Assembly (NCBI GenBank): GCA_900545865.1
Contig: URAN01000010.1
Span: 1-64,000, forward strand
Length of the DNA stretch: 64,000 bases
Reading direction: 5' to 3'
DNA from: an uncultured Eubacteriales bacterium
GTDB taxonomy: Bacteria; Bacillota; Clostridia; Monoglobales; Monoglobaceae
The stretch's first letter is position 1; each line of letters begins with the position of its first letter. Positions 52,316-62,196 of this stretch are shown here, piece after piece. The position numbers and the translations under genes were made by a program. The notes under the pieces were generated by a model. That model had not been told where the DNA came from. It saw nothing but the letters and a program-made list of their open reading frames with translations, and made no database searches.

Positions 52316-53515
52316 TTAAAGATTTTTAACCGCTTCGTTTAAAACATCGGCAAGGATTGTTATACCCTGTTTTATCTGTTCTTTCGATGCCATCGAATAA
52401 TTCATACGAAAGCTGCTGTAAATCTTATCCGTGTTTATCATCGTGGTTGCGCCCGGTACAAATGCAACGTTTTTGTCTATTGCCGCTTTTAAAAGCTCTT
52501 TGCTGTCAATTCCGTCAGGCATTGTACAGAACAGGAACATTCCGCCCTCGGGGCGTGTATGCGATACGCATTCCGGGAAAAGTTCATCCATTAAGCTCAT
52601 CATCAAGTTGCACTTTTCGCCGTATGCCGCACGAATCTTTGCTATATGCTCCTCTATTGAATAGCGTGTGAAAAATTCATACGCAATCATTTGAGTGATA
52701 ACGGGCGTGTGAACGTCCTGTACCTGTTTGCATATAACCATCTTATTTATAAGCTCTTGCGGAGCGGTTGTGAATCCGATTCTGATACCCGGGGACAAAA
52801 TCTTTGAGAATGACCCGAAATATACCACTCTGCCGTACTTGTCAAGCGACTTGATTGTCGGCACGGGTTGACCCGAAAAACGAAGTTCGCCGTAGGGGTT
52901 ATCCTCAAAAATCACAAAATTATATTTCTCTGCAAGCTCCAAAACTTTCTTGCGCTTTTCAAGCGACATAGTTATACCCGACGGGTTTTGGAATGTCGCA
53001 ATGGTGTACAATACTTTTATATTGTCGTGAGTTTTTAAAACTTCTTCAAGTGCCTCGGTATCTATTCCGTCATCCTTAACCTCAACGCCGTAAATCTCTG
53101 CATTGTATGATTTAAAACAGTTAAGACCGCCGATAAAGCTCGGTTCTTCGCATATTACACCGTCACCGGCGTTGAGCAGCGATTTTGCGGCAAGGTCAAT
53201 GCCTTGCTGTCCGCCCGATACGATGATTGTGTTATCAAAACAACAATCTATCCCCTGTGAGGTAAGTCTGTCAACCACCCAATTGCGCAAAGGGGTATAT
53301 CCCTCTGTAATACCGTATTGCAGAGCTTCCGCACCGTGGTCACGCAATATTTCCGCTGCTATTTCCGACAATTCGTTGTTGGGGAACAGCGCGGAATCCG
53401 GCGAGCCGCCGGCAAATGAAATCATTCCCGGTTTTGCCATCAGCTTAAACATTTCTCTGATAGCTGAACCTTCAAGCTGTGAAACCTTTTCGGAAAACAT
53501 AGTTGTAATATCCAT
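52316..53515 (-). CDS. PLP-dependent class I/II aminotransferase (LysN/2-aminoadipate type)
   Basis: The 399-residue fold-type I aminotransferase shows MISFAGGSPDSALFP at the N-terminus, the PLP Schiff-base lysine in YFGSFSKILSPGIRIGF, and FEDNPYGELRFSG. The family includes 2-aminoadipate, aromatic and branched-chain aminotransferases, and lacks the GntR domain seen in MocR regulators. The substrate cannot be read from sequence. Its neighbours trpS and TRAP make an aromatic amino acid plausible, but that is guesswork. Confidence 0.88.
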   Translation of the reverse strand: MDITTMFSEKVSQLEGSAIREMFKLMAKPGMISFAGGSPDSALFPNNELSEIAAEILRDHGAEALQYGITEGYTPLRNWVVDRLTSQGIDCCFDNTIIVSGGQQGIDLAAKSLLNAGDGVICEEPSFIGGLNCFKSYNAEIYGVEVKDDGIDTEALEEVLKTHDNIKVLYTIATFQNPSGITMSLEKRKKVLELAEKYNFVIFEDNPYGELRFSGQPVPTIKSLDKYGRVVYFGSFSKILSPGIRIGFTTAPQELINKMVICKQVQDVHTPVITQMIAYEFFTRYSIEEHIAKIRAAYGEKCNLMMSLMDELFPECVSHTRPEGGMFLFCTMPDGIDSKELLKAAIDKNVAFVPGATTMINTDKIYSSFRMNYSMASKEQIKQGITILADVLNEAVKNL

Positions 53516-53611
53516 ATTAATCTCCTTATCTGCCGCATTCTGCGGCGCAAAGCTGTCAAATTTTATTTAATTATACCGTTTGGGTATAAAACGCTCACTT
53601 TTTAAAGTTTG

Positions 53612-53890
53612 TTAATCAGCATTATTATCGTCAATCTTAATCTTAATCAGCGATACAAGCGCCAAAACCGATGCGGCAAGCAATAAAGCCGATGAAACAA
53701 GTTCCAATACCCTTTTGAGTTTGGTAATAAATCTGTATCTCTTTGCGGCTTTGACTTTGTTCCTCGCATTTTTAAATAAATATTTCTTCAGAAACTTGGC
53801 GTTCTCTGCGGCCTTTTTATGAGCCGATTGAATGTACGGCGCCGCAAAATCAACGGCATCGTCTGTGTACTCTTTAATCTTATCAATCAT
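53612..53890 (-). CDS. Small hypothetical membrane protein
   Basis: The product has 92 residues: a basic amphipathic helical region (about 10-55, rich in Lys and Ala) and one C-terminal membrane segment (about 62-84). There is no recognised family. GGAGG lies nine bases before the ATG, and the start overlaps the hpt stop by 8 bp, so it is translationally coupled to hpt. Confidence 0.75.
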   Translation of the reverse strand: MIDKIKEYTDDAVDFAAPYIQSAHKKAAENAKFLKKYLFKNARNKVKAAKRYRFITKLKRVLELVSSALLLAASVLALVSLIKIKIDDNNAD

Positions 53891-54407
53891 ATAATTCGAC
53901 CTCCGCTATGTACGGCAGCTGTCTGAACTGTTCGGCACAGTCCAAACCGTAACCGATAATAAATTTATCTTCTATTTCAAAACCTGTATAATCGGCCTCA
54001 AACTCAACTTGGCGGCGTGCAGGCTTGCTGAGCAAAGTGCAGACCTTAATCGAATTCGGCTTGCGCTCTTTCAATATTTCCGTCAGCTGTGAAAGCGTAT
54101 TTCCCGAATCGATTATATCCTCCGCTATTAATACATCTTTGCCCTCTATATCAACATCCAAATCCTTTTTGATAGTGATTTTTCCGTTGCTGACCGTTCC
54201 GGACTGATAGCTCGAAATTTCCATAAAATAAACTCTGACATCAGACTTGAGTTTTTTTATCAAATCCGCCATGAACACGAAACAACCCTTTAAAACTCCG
54301 ATTACAACAAGTTCACGGTCTCCGTAATCTTTGTTTATCATCTCTGCCAATTCCGAAACGCGAGCATTCAGCTCGTTTTCCTTTATCATAATTTTACCTA
54401 TTTTCAT
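53883..54407 (-). CDS. hpt: Hypoxanthine phosphoribosyltransferase
   Basis: The product has about 174 residues with GVLKGCFVFMADL and the PRPP-binding loop VLIAEDIIDSGNTL. It salvages hypoxanthine and guanine to IMP and GMP. The start is uncertain: ATG at 54419, 54407 and 54389 are in frame. I chose 54407 (MKIGKIMIKENEL) because homologues keep the strand before the first helix; all three overlap or abut the tilS end. tilS-hpt order is standard in Firmicutes. Confidence 0.93.
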   Translation of the reverse strand: MKIGKIMIKENELNARVSELAEMINKDYGDRELVVIGVLKGCFVFMADLIKKLKSDVRVYFMEISSYQSGTVSNGKITIKKDLDVDIEGKDVLIAEDIIDSGNTLSQLTEILKERKPNSIKVCTLLSKPARRQVEFEADYTGFEIEDKFIIGYGLDCAEQFRQLPYIAEVELYD

Positions 54408-55881
54408 TTTTTGACCCATAACTGATCAAAAGCCCCCTTTGAGTGGATTTTTTTACTTTATAGTTTTCGGCAACTCTGTCACCGATAATTGCTGCTATTT
54501 CATTATCCGCGCAAAGCAGCGGAATCTTACCCCGTTGGCTTTGCGGAACCTTTTTGTCTATCCAATAGCTTTTAAGCTTTTTGCGTCTGCCGTCCTTAAA
54601 AAGTACGATTTTATCGCCTATACGCCTGTTTCTTATACAAAGTGTTTTACCCTCCAGCATATCAAAATCAAGCATCATTTGGTTCTTACCGAGTTTTGTA
54701 TGCGGGTCGGTAACACTCATTCTTATATTAAAGTCATCGATTGACGTTGCCTTGTCCGAATCTTTTAAATCCGTTCGCGCAACCGTAATTTCGCCGATGT
54801 CCGTAACATCCGTCTTTATCACATCATCCAAATCTATCTCATACGAATAGCTGTGCAATTTCATCAGTTCTGTCTCTTCCGCTTCCGTAATAAATTCAAG
54901 CCAGCCGTATTTCACATTCACGCGAAGTCCCGACGGCAAAACCGCCGCTGCACCCGTTTGTTTATCAAGCAAAGCGTTTACACTTTCAAAATGTACTCTC
55001 TCGGGCGAGTATCCGTCACCCATAACTTCTCTCGCAGCAATCAAGATAAGCCTGTTTCTTATGCTTTTTTCGACTAATTTAAGCGATTTTATATCAAGCA
55101 CAACAGGTTTTCGTTTCGGAAGAGGACTGTTTATCCGCTGATAAAGCCGCTTCGCATAGCCATCTATAAATGCGGCATCCTCAGACGCGTTATCGGCGAG
55201 CTGGCACAGTGTCGATACTATTCCGGGATTGAAATTCTTTTCAATCATCGGCAAAAGCTCATTTCTGACTTTATTTCTCGTGTATTCGGACTCAAAGTTT
55301 GTCGAATCGGTACAAAACTTTAAGTTTCTCTCCGCACAATAGCTTTCAATATCCTTGCGTTCAACGCCCAAAATCGGGCGGATTATGTTATCTCTTTTGT
55401 ATTTAATACTGCCCAATCCGTCTATGCCCGTGCCGCGCATAATCCGCATTAAAACAGTTTCCGCACGGTCATTTTTATTGTGAGCCGTTGCAATTTTGTT
55501 AAAACCGTTCTTTCGACAAACCCGAGCGAAAAAGTCGTATCTTGTCTCGCGCCCGGCAAGCTCCTCGGATACGCCCTTTTCTTTTGCAATTCTCGGCACA
55601 TCCGACCTTTCGGCATAAAACGGAATATCGAGTTGTGTACAAAGCTCAGCCGCATATGCTTCATCGCGATTCGCCTCATCACCGCGTATCATATGATTTA
55701 AATGCGCAGCAGCAATATCGAATGAAAGTTCACCCCTGAGTCTGCAAAGCAAATCGAGAAGGCAAACCGAATCCGCACCGCCCGACAGGGCAACCAGAAC
55801 TTTGTCGCCTTTTTCAATCAATCCGTTTTCAGCGATTGCGGCTTTTACATCAAGTAATATTTCATTATACGTTTTACTCAC
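54394..55881 (-). CDS. tilS: tRNA(Ile)-lysidine synthetase
   Basis: The 495-residue product has the N-type ATP pyrophosphatase loop SGGADS (33-38), the TilS domains and a C-terminal domain with LCIRNRRIGDKI and LKSYWIDKKVP. It converts C34 of the AUA-reading tRNA-Ile to lysidine, an essential step. It starts at GTG with GGAG eight bases upstream, overlapping the dnaB stop by 8 bp. Confidence 0.95.
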   Translation of the reverse strand: MSKTYNEILLDVKAAIAENGLIEKGDKVLVALSGGADSVCLLDLLCRLRGELSFDIAAAHLNHMIRGDEANRDEAYAAELCTQLDIPFYAERSDVPRIAKEKGVSEELAGRETRYDFFARVCRKNGFNKIATAHNKNDRAETVLMRIMRGTGIDGLGSIKYKRDNIIRPILGVERKDIESYCAERNLKFCTDSTNFESEYTRNKVRNELLPMIEKNFNPGIVSTLCQLADNASEDAAFIDGYAKRLYQRINSPLPKRKPVVLDIKSLKLVEKSIRNRLILIAAREVMGDGYSPERVHFESVNALLDKQTGAAAVLPSGLRVNVKYGWLEFITEAEETELMKLHSYSYEIDLDDVIKTDVTDIGEITVARTDLKDSDKATSIDDFNIRMSVTDPHTKLGKNQMMLDFDMLEGKTLCIRNRRIGDKIVLFKDGRRKKLKSYWIDKKVPQSQRGKIPLLCADNEIAAIIGDRVAENYKVKKSTQRGLLISYGSKNENR

Positions 55882-57274
55882 TGCGACCGCTCCAATCCGA
55901 AAAAGAAGTGTATTCGCCGAGCCACGTCAAGTCGACAGGCCCGACCTCACCGTTTCTGTATTTGGCAAAGTTGCACTTTGTCTTGTTCGGCTCTTCCGAA
56001 TCAGGGTTATAATAACCGTCACGATGAAGAAAGATTACTATATCCGCATCCTGTTCTATCGCACCCGAATCACGAAGGTCACTCAAAACAGGCTCTCTTT
56101 TTTCCTTATCGGACGAACGGCTGAGCTGTGACAGAGCGATAAGAGGTATGTTCAAATCATTTGCAAGGACTTTAAGACTTCTCGAAATCTCGGCAACCTC
56201 TTGCGAACGGTTTCCGCCGCCGCGCCCCGATGCGGACATAAGCTGAAGATAGTCGATAACGACCAAATCAAGTCCTTTTTCAAGCATAAGCTTTCGACAG
56301 CGCGCGCCAATCTCCGTTGCGGTAATACTTGACGTATCATCTATATAAATTCCGCTTCGGCTGAGAATTTCCGTTGCCGAGGCAAGCTTACCCCAGTCCT
56401 CATCGCGAAGGTCACCCTTTTTTATCCTTTCGGAACTTATCTTCGCCTCACAGGATAACATTCTGTTTGCAATCTGAATGCCGGGCATTTCAAGACTGAA
56501 TACCGCAACGTTTTTATGAGCCTGTACGGCGACATTTTGCGCTATATTCAGCGCAAAACTCGACTTACCCATACCCGGTCGCCCGGCAATCAGTATAAGC
56601 TCGGCATTATGCAAGCCCGATGTCTTTTTGTCAACATCGATAAATCCCGTCGGGATTCCGGTTATTGTATCACTTTTTTGGGAAAGCTTATCCAAAAGCT
56701 CAACGCTTTCGTTTATATATATCCCGAGGGGAACAAGACCTTTGGTTGTCCTGCCTTGGGTTATATCTATTATATCCTGCTGTGCCGTTTTGATTATTTC
56801 ATCGGTCTCACGATTGCCGGCATAACAGCTGTCCTCTATTGTCGATGCCAAACGAATAAGACTTCTTTGAACAGCCTTATCCTTTACTATCTCGGCATAG
56901 TACTTTACACTTTCGATTGACGGAACGGAGTTGGCAACATCGACAACATATTCAATACCGCCGATTTTTTCAAGAGTTCCCATCAACGTCAGCTGTTCTT
57001 TTAATGTAACAAGGTCTATCGGCTTACCGAGGTCATAAAGCTGACAAATCGCTCTGTACAGCTCTGCATGACGTTCGGTATAAAAATCGGTTTCTTTAAC
57101 AATTCCGATAACATCCGGGATACAGTCCTTATTCAAAAACATCGTACCGACAACCGAACGTTCGGCCTCATCGCTGAACGGAACGCGCCGCGACACTTGT
57201 TCGGTCGGCGCAATCGCCGAATAATTCGGTTCGCCGAATTCCGCGTCAAAATTCGGGTTTAATTCATCTTCCAC
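55874..57274 (-). CDS. dnaB: Replicative DNA helicase
   Basis: The 466-residue product has the DnaB N-terminal helical domain and a RecA-like ATPase with Walker A GRPGMGKS (231-238), Walker B LDLVVIDYLQLM and the arginine-containing LSDLRDSGAIEQDADIV. It forms the hexameric fork helicase. The GTG start has GGAGG nine bases upstream. It lies 37 bp after rplI and overlaps tilS. There is no intein. Confidence 0.96.
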   Translation of the reverse strand: MEDELNPNFDAEFGEPNYSAIAPTEQVSRRVPFSDEAERSVVGTMFLNKDCIPDVIGIVKETDFYTERHAELYRAICQLYDLGKPIDLVTLKEQLTLMGTLEKIGGIEYVVDVANSVPSIESVKYYAEIVKDKAVQRSLIRLASTIEDSCYAGNRETDEIIKTAQQDIIDITQGRTTKGLVPLGIYINESVELLDKLSQKSDTITGIPTGFIDVDKKTSGLHNAELILIAGRPGMGKSSFALNIAQNVAVQAHKNVAVFSLEMPGIQIANRMLSCEAKISSERIKKGDLRDEDWGKLASATEILSRSGIYIDDTSSITATEIGARCRKLMLEKGLDLVVIDYLQLMSASGRGGGNRSQEVAEISRSLKVLANDLNIPLIALSQLSRSSDKEKREPVLSDLRDSGAIEQDADIVIFLHRDGYYNPDSEEPNKTKCNFAKYRNGEVGPVDLTWLGEYTSFSDWSGRSE

Positions 57275-57311
57275 TTTTCCGCTCCTCCTCTCGAATGAAT
57301 TTTTCTATCGC

Positions 57312-57761
57312 TTATTTTGACTCTGTTACTTCAACTTTAAAAGTTCCGACCACTTTGGGATAAAGCGTAACCTTTACCTCTCTTATGCCGCAGGTCTTTA
57401 TTCCGTCTGGCAGGTCAATCTTACGCTTATCAACTTTTATGTTAAACTGTTTTTCCAAAGCCTCGGCAATATCCTTTGAGGTAATCGAGCCGAAAAGCTT
57501 ACCCTCTTTTCCGGCTTTTGCGGACAGCGAAACTTTTATCTCGCTAAGTCTGTCGGCAATATTTTTCGCCTTTTGTTCCTCAACATTTTTATGATATTGT
57601 TCCGCACCTTTTTTACCTTCAAGCTCATTTACCGCCTGTTTTGTGGCAGGCACAGCCAAACCCTTAGGCAACAGGAAATTATTCGCATAGCCATCGCTTA
57701 CATTAATCAAATCGCCTTTTTTGCCCTGCGATTTTACATCCTTTGTCAAAATTACTTTCAT
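57312..57761 (-). CDS. rplI: 50S ribosomal protein L9
   Basis: The 149-residue product has the L9 N-terminal signature VKSQGKKGDLINVSDGYANNFLLPKG, given in parts as GKKGDLINVSDGYANN and FLLPKGLA, a long connecting helix and the C-terminal RNA-binding domain. It follows gdpP by 80 bp and precedes dnaB, the conserved Firmicutes order. Confidence 0.97.
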   Translation of the reverse strand: MKVILTKDVKSQGKKGDLINVSDGYANNFLLPKGLAVPATKQAVNELEGKKGAEQYHKNVEEQKAKNIADRLSEIKVSLSAKAGKEGKLFGSITSKDIAEALEKQFNIKVDKRKIDLPDGIKTCGIREVKVTLYPKVVGTFKVEVTESK

Positions 57762-57841
57762 AATTGTTAATCACCTTTCCGTCCGCAAAAATATTACTGT
57801 CATTCCGAATGCGAACCGAAACGGAATGCGTTTAAAACGGT

Positions 57842-59911
57842 TTATTCAAATAAAACCTCATCAATTGCGTTATGAAGCCTAAGCTCGGCAATGGATAAGC
57901 TGTTGTTTTCGAGCTGTGCACCGGCAATGGTGCTGTGACCTCCGCCGCCGAGTACTTCTAAAATAAGCTGAACATTAATCGCCCCGAGAGAGCGACCGCT
58001 TATAATAACCCTTGTTCCGACTTGCGCAAGTACAAAAGCCGCCTCAACGCCGTTTATGTTGAGCAAATCATCCGCCGCCTGTGCAACAACAATTGAAACA
58101 TTTTTTGTCGGCTCGTCACATATCGCAATCGCAATATTGTCGCGATACACCTTGGCATTGCTGATAATCTTTGATTTTTGAATATACATAGATATATCGT
58201 TGCGGAAAAGCTTTCTGACTCCAACGGGGTCAACGCCTTTCTTTCTCAAATACGCCGCCGCCTCAAAGGTTCTCGCACCCGTTTTAAAAGTAAAAGCCTT
58301 GGTATCCATATATATTCCGCAATATAAAGCCTCTGCCTCATACACCGATATATCGTGGGTCGAATCCATATATTGAAGGATTTCTGTCACCATTTCGCAC
58401 GTTGACGATGCGTAAGGCTCGTGATATGTCAAAACGGTGTTATCTATAAAATCTTCACAGCGTCTGTGATGGTCGATAAGAGCAACTTTTTTTGTTTGTG
58501 ACAAAAGTTCGGTGTATTCAACCATAGCGGCTCTGTGTGTGTCCACAATAATCAGCAAAGTGTTTTCATCCGTAATCGCCATTGCTCTGTCATGCCCTAT
58601 GATACAGTCCGAATATTCCTCGTGCATCAAAATATCGGGTAAAATCTCTTCAACATTACATATCCCGCGGTTCATTGCGATATATGCCTTTTTGTTTCTG
58701 TCAACCGCCGCGCGGTATAAACCGATTGCTGCGCCAAAGCTGTCATAATCGGAATTTTTATGTCCCATAAGTATTACTTTATCGGCGGAATCTATCAGCG
58801 AACACAAATTGTGTGCCACAACTCTCGCTTTAACCTTGGTTGTCTTTTCAACGCCGAGACTTCTCGCGCCGTAAAACTTATAACCACTTACATCTTTCAA
58901 TACTGCTTGGTCGCCGCCGCGTCCGAGAGCCATATCCAATGCTGATGACGCAATGATTTCATTCTCTTTGAGATTATCCCCGGCGGTAGACGCGCCTATG
59001 CTCAGTGTAACGGGTATTTTGTTTTGCTGATTTATCTCTTTTATGTCACTCAATACGGTAAATCGTTCACCGGCGAGCATCTCGAATTTTGAGTCCTCAA
59101 ATAATATAATGAACTTATCGCGCTCATAACGCCGATAAATACCTTCTCCTTTTTCAACCCAAAGGCTTATACAGCGTTCAATGTCACCGACGAGCATTCC
59201 GTGATTGGTATTCGGCGTTTCTTTTAAAACCTCGTCATAGTTATCGATTATCGCATGGACGACAACAGCTTTTTTATCCTCTATCTGCTTTTGCAAACGA
59301 GTAACATCGCTAATATCCGAAAAGCTTATGCTTATCAGCGTTGTTTCATTATCGTCGGCTGAACAAACAATCGCATCACCGTGCAGAATAAAATCCCGAC
59401 CGTTATACGAAAATCCGCAAACAGAACGGCTGCCGCCGAGAAAAGCCGAAAGGCTGATTTCCGGAAAAATTTGTTTTAAATCCGCGCCGTAAAGATTTTT
59501 TTCGCCGCACAGCTCCGAAAATTTCTTGTTGTACCACTGTATAATTCCATTCTCGTTTACAACGGTAATGGGGTCGTGAAAGCTCAATACCGCTGCCTTT
59601 ATCGAATTGTTTACGCCGAACGAAAACCGCTCAATATATTTAAAGAGATTGTTTCTGCGGCGCATCATAAGAATTATGCCCGAAACAAAAATCATCACCC
59701 CGGCAATAAACGAAATTATCGAAATAATTCTTATCGCAAGGTAGGCGTCTTTTATTCCCAAACAAAAGCCTATAACGCCCAGAATAATTAACAGGGCGCT
59801 GCATATTACGGTGTTTCTCGCTCCGCTGCGAAGTTCAAATCTTATAAGATTGTCCTCAATTACAGACCGCGAAGATTTTTTTGTATCACTTCTTTTACCG
59901 ATGCCTTTCAT
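57842..59911 (-). CDS. gdpP: Cyclic-di-AMP phosphodiesterase GdpP
   Basis: The product has 689 residues: two membrane segments (about 33-83), a PAS-like domain (about 110-200), a degenerate GGDEF domain (about 210-345, with no intact GGDEF motif) and a DHH/DHHA1 phosphodiesterase (about 375-689; IIVDTHRA, VALIDHHRRC, GGGGHSTIAGAQ). It hydrolyses c-di-AMP to pApA and so tunes potassium, osmotic and wall homeostasis. It lies 5 bp after the yybS gene and 80 bp before rplI. Confidence 0.96.
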   Translation of the reverse strand: MKGIGKRSDTKKSSRSVIEDNLIRFELRSGARNTVICSALLIILGVIGFCLGIKDAYLAIRIISIISFIAGVMIFVSGIILMMRRRNNLFKYIERFSFGVNNSIKAAVLSFHDPITVVNENGIIQWYNKKFSELCGEKNLYGADLKQIFPEISLSAFLGGSRSVCGFSYNGRDFILHGDAIVCSADDNETTLISISFSDISDVTRLQKQIEDKKAVVVHAIIDNYDEVLKETPNTNHGMLVGDIERCISLWVEKGEGIYRRYERDKFIILFEDSKFEMLAGERFTVLSDIKEINQQNKIPVTLSIGASTAGDNLKENEIIASSALDMALGRGGDQAVLKDVSGYKFYGARSLGVEKTTKVKARVVAHNLCSLIDSADKVILMGHKNSDYDSFGAAIGLYRAAVDRNKKAYIAMNRGICNVEEILPDILMHEEYSDCIIGHDRAMAITDENTLLIIVDTHRAAMVEYTELLSQTKKVALIDHHRRCEDFIDNTVLTYHEPYASSTCEMVTEILQYMDSTHDISVYEAEALYCGIYMDTKAFTFKTGARTFEAAAYLRKKGVDPVGVRKLFRNDISMYIQKSKIISNAKVYRDNIAIAICDEPTKNVSIVVAQAADDLLNINGVEAAFVLAQVGTRVIISGRSLGAINVQLILEVLGGGGHSTIAGAQLENNSLSIAELRLHNAIDEVLFE

Positions 59912-59916
59912 AAGCC

Positions 59917-61017
59917 TTACTGCCTCCGCTCGTTATTACCGTTTCCGTCCGACCTGTCCGAATCACTCGGATTGTCGTGTTTACTGTCTTGTTCACCTCT
60001 GTCCGAACGTTTTAAAATATTTCCGTTTCGGATATTCGTGTTTCTGTTTACAAAAATAATAAAGCTTCGTATCGAATTCATTGCGTCAAAAAAGCCGAGA
60101 AAAGCAATTATTTCGGCCGCCAACGATAAAAGCGGAAAGCCTATAACCATTGTGCCGACATATATCGCCGCACGCGCGTATCCCGATTGAACTTTATTCC
60201 TGAACATAAAATCAACCGTTGAAAGTCCGCATATTGTGAAAGCCGCGGTAAAAATCGCCGCCGCATTTGCCGCGGTTATTCCGATGATTGATTTTTCATC
60301 CGAAAGCAGAGCGACAACATATGCAATCATTGTCGCAAAGCACATTCGCCGCGTTCCGCCGATTGTGCAAAACGGAGGATATTCTATATTCGCCCCCGTA
60401 AAGCGTTTTATGATAAAGATGTTAATCATAATCATAATGTATGCCGAAACGGCAGAAGCGCATATCAAAATCGCCGGTATATACCTTAAAATCATTTCGA
60501 TTGTCATTTCAAACGCATCGGAAAAGATTTTCTCGAATGAAGAAAAATCTCTCCCGGCCGCCGCAAAAGATTGTTTAAACGATTCCGTTACCGACCCCGC
60601 CGATGCCGTAAGCATATCACGAATACCGTTTCCGTCACCGTTCAGGGTTCTTGCAAGCAAGGTAAAAATAATCAGATAAACAATCGCCGCAGAGCAAAGC
60701 GTCGAATAAAAGCCGTTCGCTCCGAATTTTTTGTAACAACCCGAAAACACAAGCGCAGGCAAAATATAAACAGCGGCCGCAGCGATAACGCCGACCCCGA
60801 TATTTACAACAGCCATAACCGATAAAACGGCGCACAGCGCAGTTATCACACCTGCCGAAAGTCCGTGTTTGAACACAATGTACGCAACAGGCGTTCCGCA
60901 CACAAAATATGTTATAAACCAAATCGGCGGTACATATATCGCCGCAACCGTCAATATCACGGTCAAAGCGGCGCAGATTGCACAATCTGTAATAATTCTT
61001 TTTTTTGAATTATTCAT
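59917..61017 (-). CDS. yybS: YybS-family (DUF2232) membrane protein
   Basis: The 366-residue product has about eight membrane segments and a polar Arg/Asn/Asp-rich tail (about 335-366). Members are always encoded beside gdpP and rplI in Firmicutes; the function is unknown, with topology like ECF-type S components. It heads the operon from a near-consensus promoter. Confidence 0.88.
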   Translation of the reverse strand: MNNSKKRIITDCAICAALTVILTVAAIYVPPIWFITYFVCGTPVAYIVFKHGLSAGVITALCAVLSVMAVVNIGVGVIAAAAVYILPALVFSGCYKKFGANGFYSTLCSAAIVYLIIFTLLARTLNGDGNGIRDMLTASAGSVTESFKQSFAAAGRDFSSFEKIFSDAFEMTIEMILRYIPAILICASAVSAYIMIMINIFIIKRFTGANIEYPPFCTIGGTRRMCFATMIAYVVALLSDEKSIIGITAANAAAIFTAAFTICGLSTVDFMFRNKVQSGYARAAIYVGTMVIGFPLLSLAAEIIAFLGFFDAMNSIRSFIIFVNRNTNIRNGNILKRSDRGEQDSKHDNPSDSDRSDGNGNNERRQ

Positions 61018-61083
61018 ACGGTTATCTACCTCTTAATGTCTTTTAAATGTCTTTCGGAAATATTTTCCGACTATTTTATCAAT

Positions 61084-61112
61084 ATTATATCTATTTTACC
61101 AAAAAACCTCAA
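61084..61112 (-). promoter_or_regulatory. Promoter of the yybS-gdpP-rplI-dnaB-tilS-hpt operon
   Basis: On the minus strand TTGAGG (61107-61112) and TATAAT (61084-61089) are 17 bp apart. The 345-bp divergent gap 61018-61362 holds this and the plus-strand promoter at 61276 and no gene. Confidence 0.65.
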
Positions 61113-61275
61113 TAATTTCAATAGAAAAATAAAATATTTTTTGAATTTGTTTTTTACTTACATAAAAAATCAAATTCTGCGCTTATATAATGCACAATTG
61201 CACAGAAATATACAGCTTGCACAAACATTTTGTATCCGCTTTAAACAAATAGCATAAACAAAGTCAAATACACTA

Positions 61276-61304
61276 TTGACATAAAATGGTATTGGTGATA
61301 TACT
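61276..61304 (+). promoter_or_regulatory. Promoter of the SCP2-like gene
   Basis: TTGACA (61276-61281) and TATACT (61299-61304) with 17-bp spacing is a near-perfect sigma-A promoter, suggesting high expression. Confidence 0.8.
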
Positions 61305-61362
61305 TTATAAAAAAGAAATTTGTTTCGGCAAAATTCTAATACTGAAAAGGTTGGTGAAATTT

Positions 61363-62004
61363 ATGACTTATATCCAGGCGTTCGATAAAATTAAAGAAAA
61401 GCTTGACGGAAAAGCAAAGATTTCTCAGGATTACGACAGCTTTGCAATTCAGGTCACGCTTACTAACAAAGATTCACACGGAATTTTTTATCTGAAATAT
61501 TCCGACGGATTTTTAGATGTTCAACCGTATGATTATTTTGACAACGATGCTGCCGTTTCGCTCTCGTATCAGACATTTTTAAAATTAACGGACGGTCGGC
61601 TCAGCTTAGATGATGCCTTATCCAAATGGTTGGCTGAAATTTACGGAAATCGCTCTGCCGCTGCTGCGATTTGCGGAATCGTACCTCAGGACAAGCCGCC
61701 GGTAAAAAAAGCAACACCAAAGACACCGAAAGAAACCAAACCGACAGCAAAGGCGAAAAAATCCGAACCGAAAGCGGAAACCAAAACCCAAAAGATGGCA
61801 AAGACATCCGAAACTTCCGCGAGTGCAAAAAGCACAGAGGTTAAGACCCCTTCGAAAGCGGTAAAGCCTTTGGCAAGCACGGCTGAAAAGAAAAAGGAAG
61901 TCTCCGCCGAAACCGTTAAGACATCGGCTGCTTCCAAAGCGAAAGCGACTCGGAGTTCTGCCGATAAAAAATCGGAAAAACCTGTTTCGAAAACCAAAAA
62001 ATAG
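61363..62004 (+). CDS. SCP2-like domain protein with histone-like Lys/Ala tail
   Basis: The product has 213 residues from the ATG at 61363, which has GGTGA seven bases upstream (a GTG four codons earlier is possible). Residues 1-100 look like a sterol-carrier SCP2 domain (QVTLTNKDSHGIFYLKYSDG, AVSLSYQTFLKLTDGRLS). Residues about 105-213 are low in complexity and made largely of Lys, Ala, Thr, Ser, Pro and Glu (KKATPKTPKETKPTAKAKK), like histone H1 or bacterial Hc1/Lsr2-type tails. The tail probably binds nucleic acid or other polyanions. With its strong promoter and terminator it is a well-expressed single gene. Function unknown. Confidence 0.78.
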   Translation: MTYIQAFDKIKEKLDGKAKISQDYDSFAIQVTLTNKDSHGIFYLKYSDGFLDVQPYDYFDNDAAVSLSYQTFLKLTDGRLSLDDALSKWLAEIYGNRSAAAAICGIVPQDKPPVKKATPKTPKETKPTAKAKKSEPKAETKTQKMAKTSETSASAKSTEVKTPSKAVKPLASTAEKKKEVSAETVKTSAASKAKATRSSADKKSEKPVSKTKK

Positions 62005-62043
62005 TTTTTGACGAGTTTTGAATTAATTTTAGTTAAATAATGT

Positions 62044-62092
62044 AAAAGGCTGTTTTAAACAGATTTTTATCTGTCAAAACAGCCTTTTTATT
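62044..62092 (+). terminator. Terminator of the SCP2-like gene
   Basis: AAAAGGCTGTTTT (62044-62056) pairs perfectly with AAAACAGCCTTTT (62076-62088), with an inner ACAGAT / ATCTGT extension and a T-run after it. Confidence 0.9.
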
Positions 62093-62196
62093 TCGTTTGT
62101 GACAATTATTTTATCAATTTCTATCACATATTATCCACCGCTCGGACAACACTAAATACACAGAAAAAATTCGGTTTTAATCGGAGGTGAGATATT

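Noticed and set aside
57842..59911. Active diguanylate cyclase
   Set aside because: The GGDEF region of this protein is degenerate, as in GdpP; the DHH domain is the active one.
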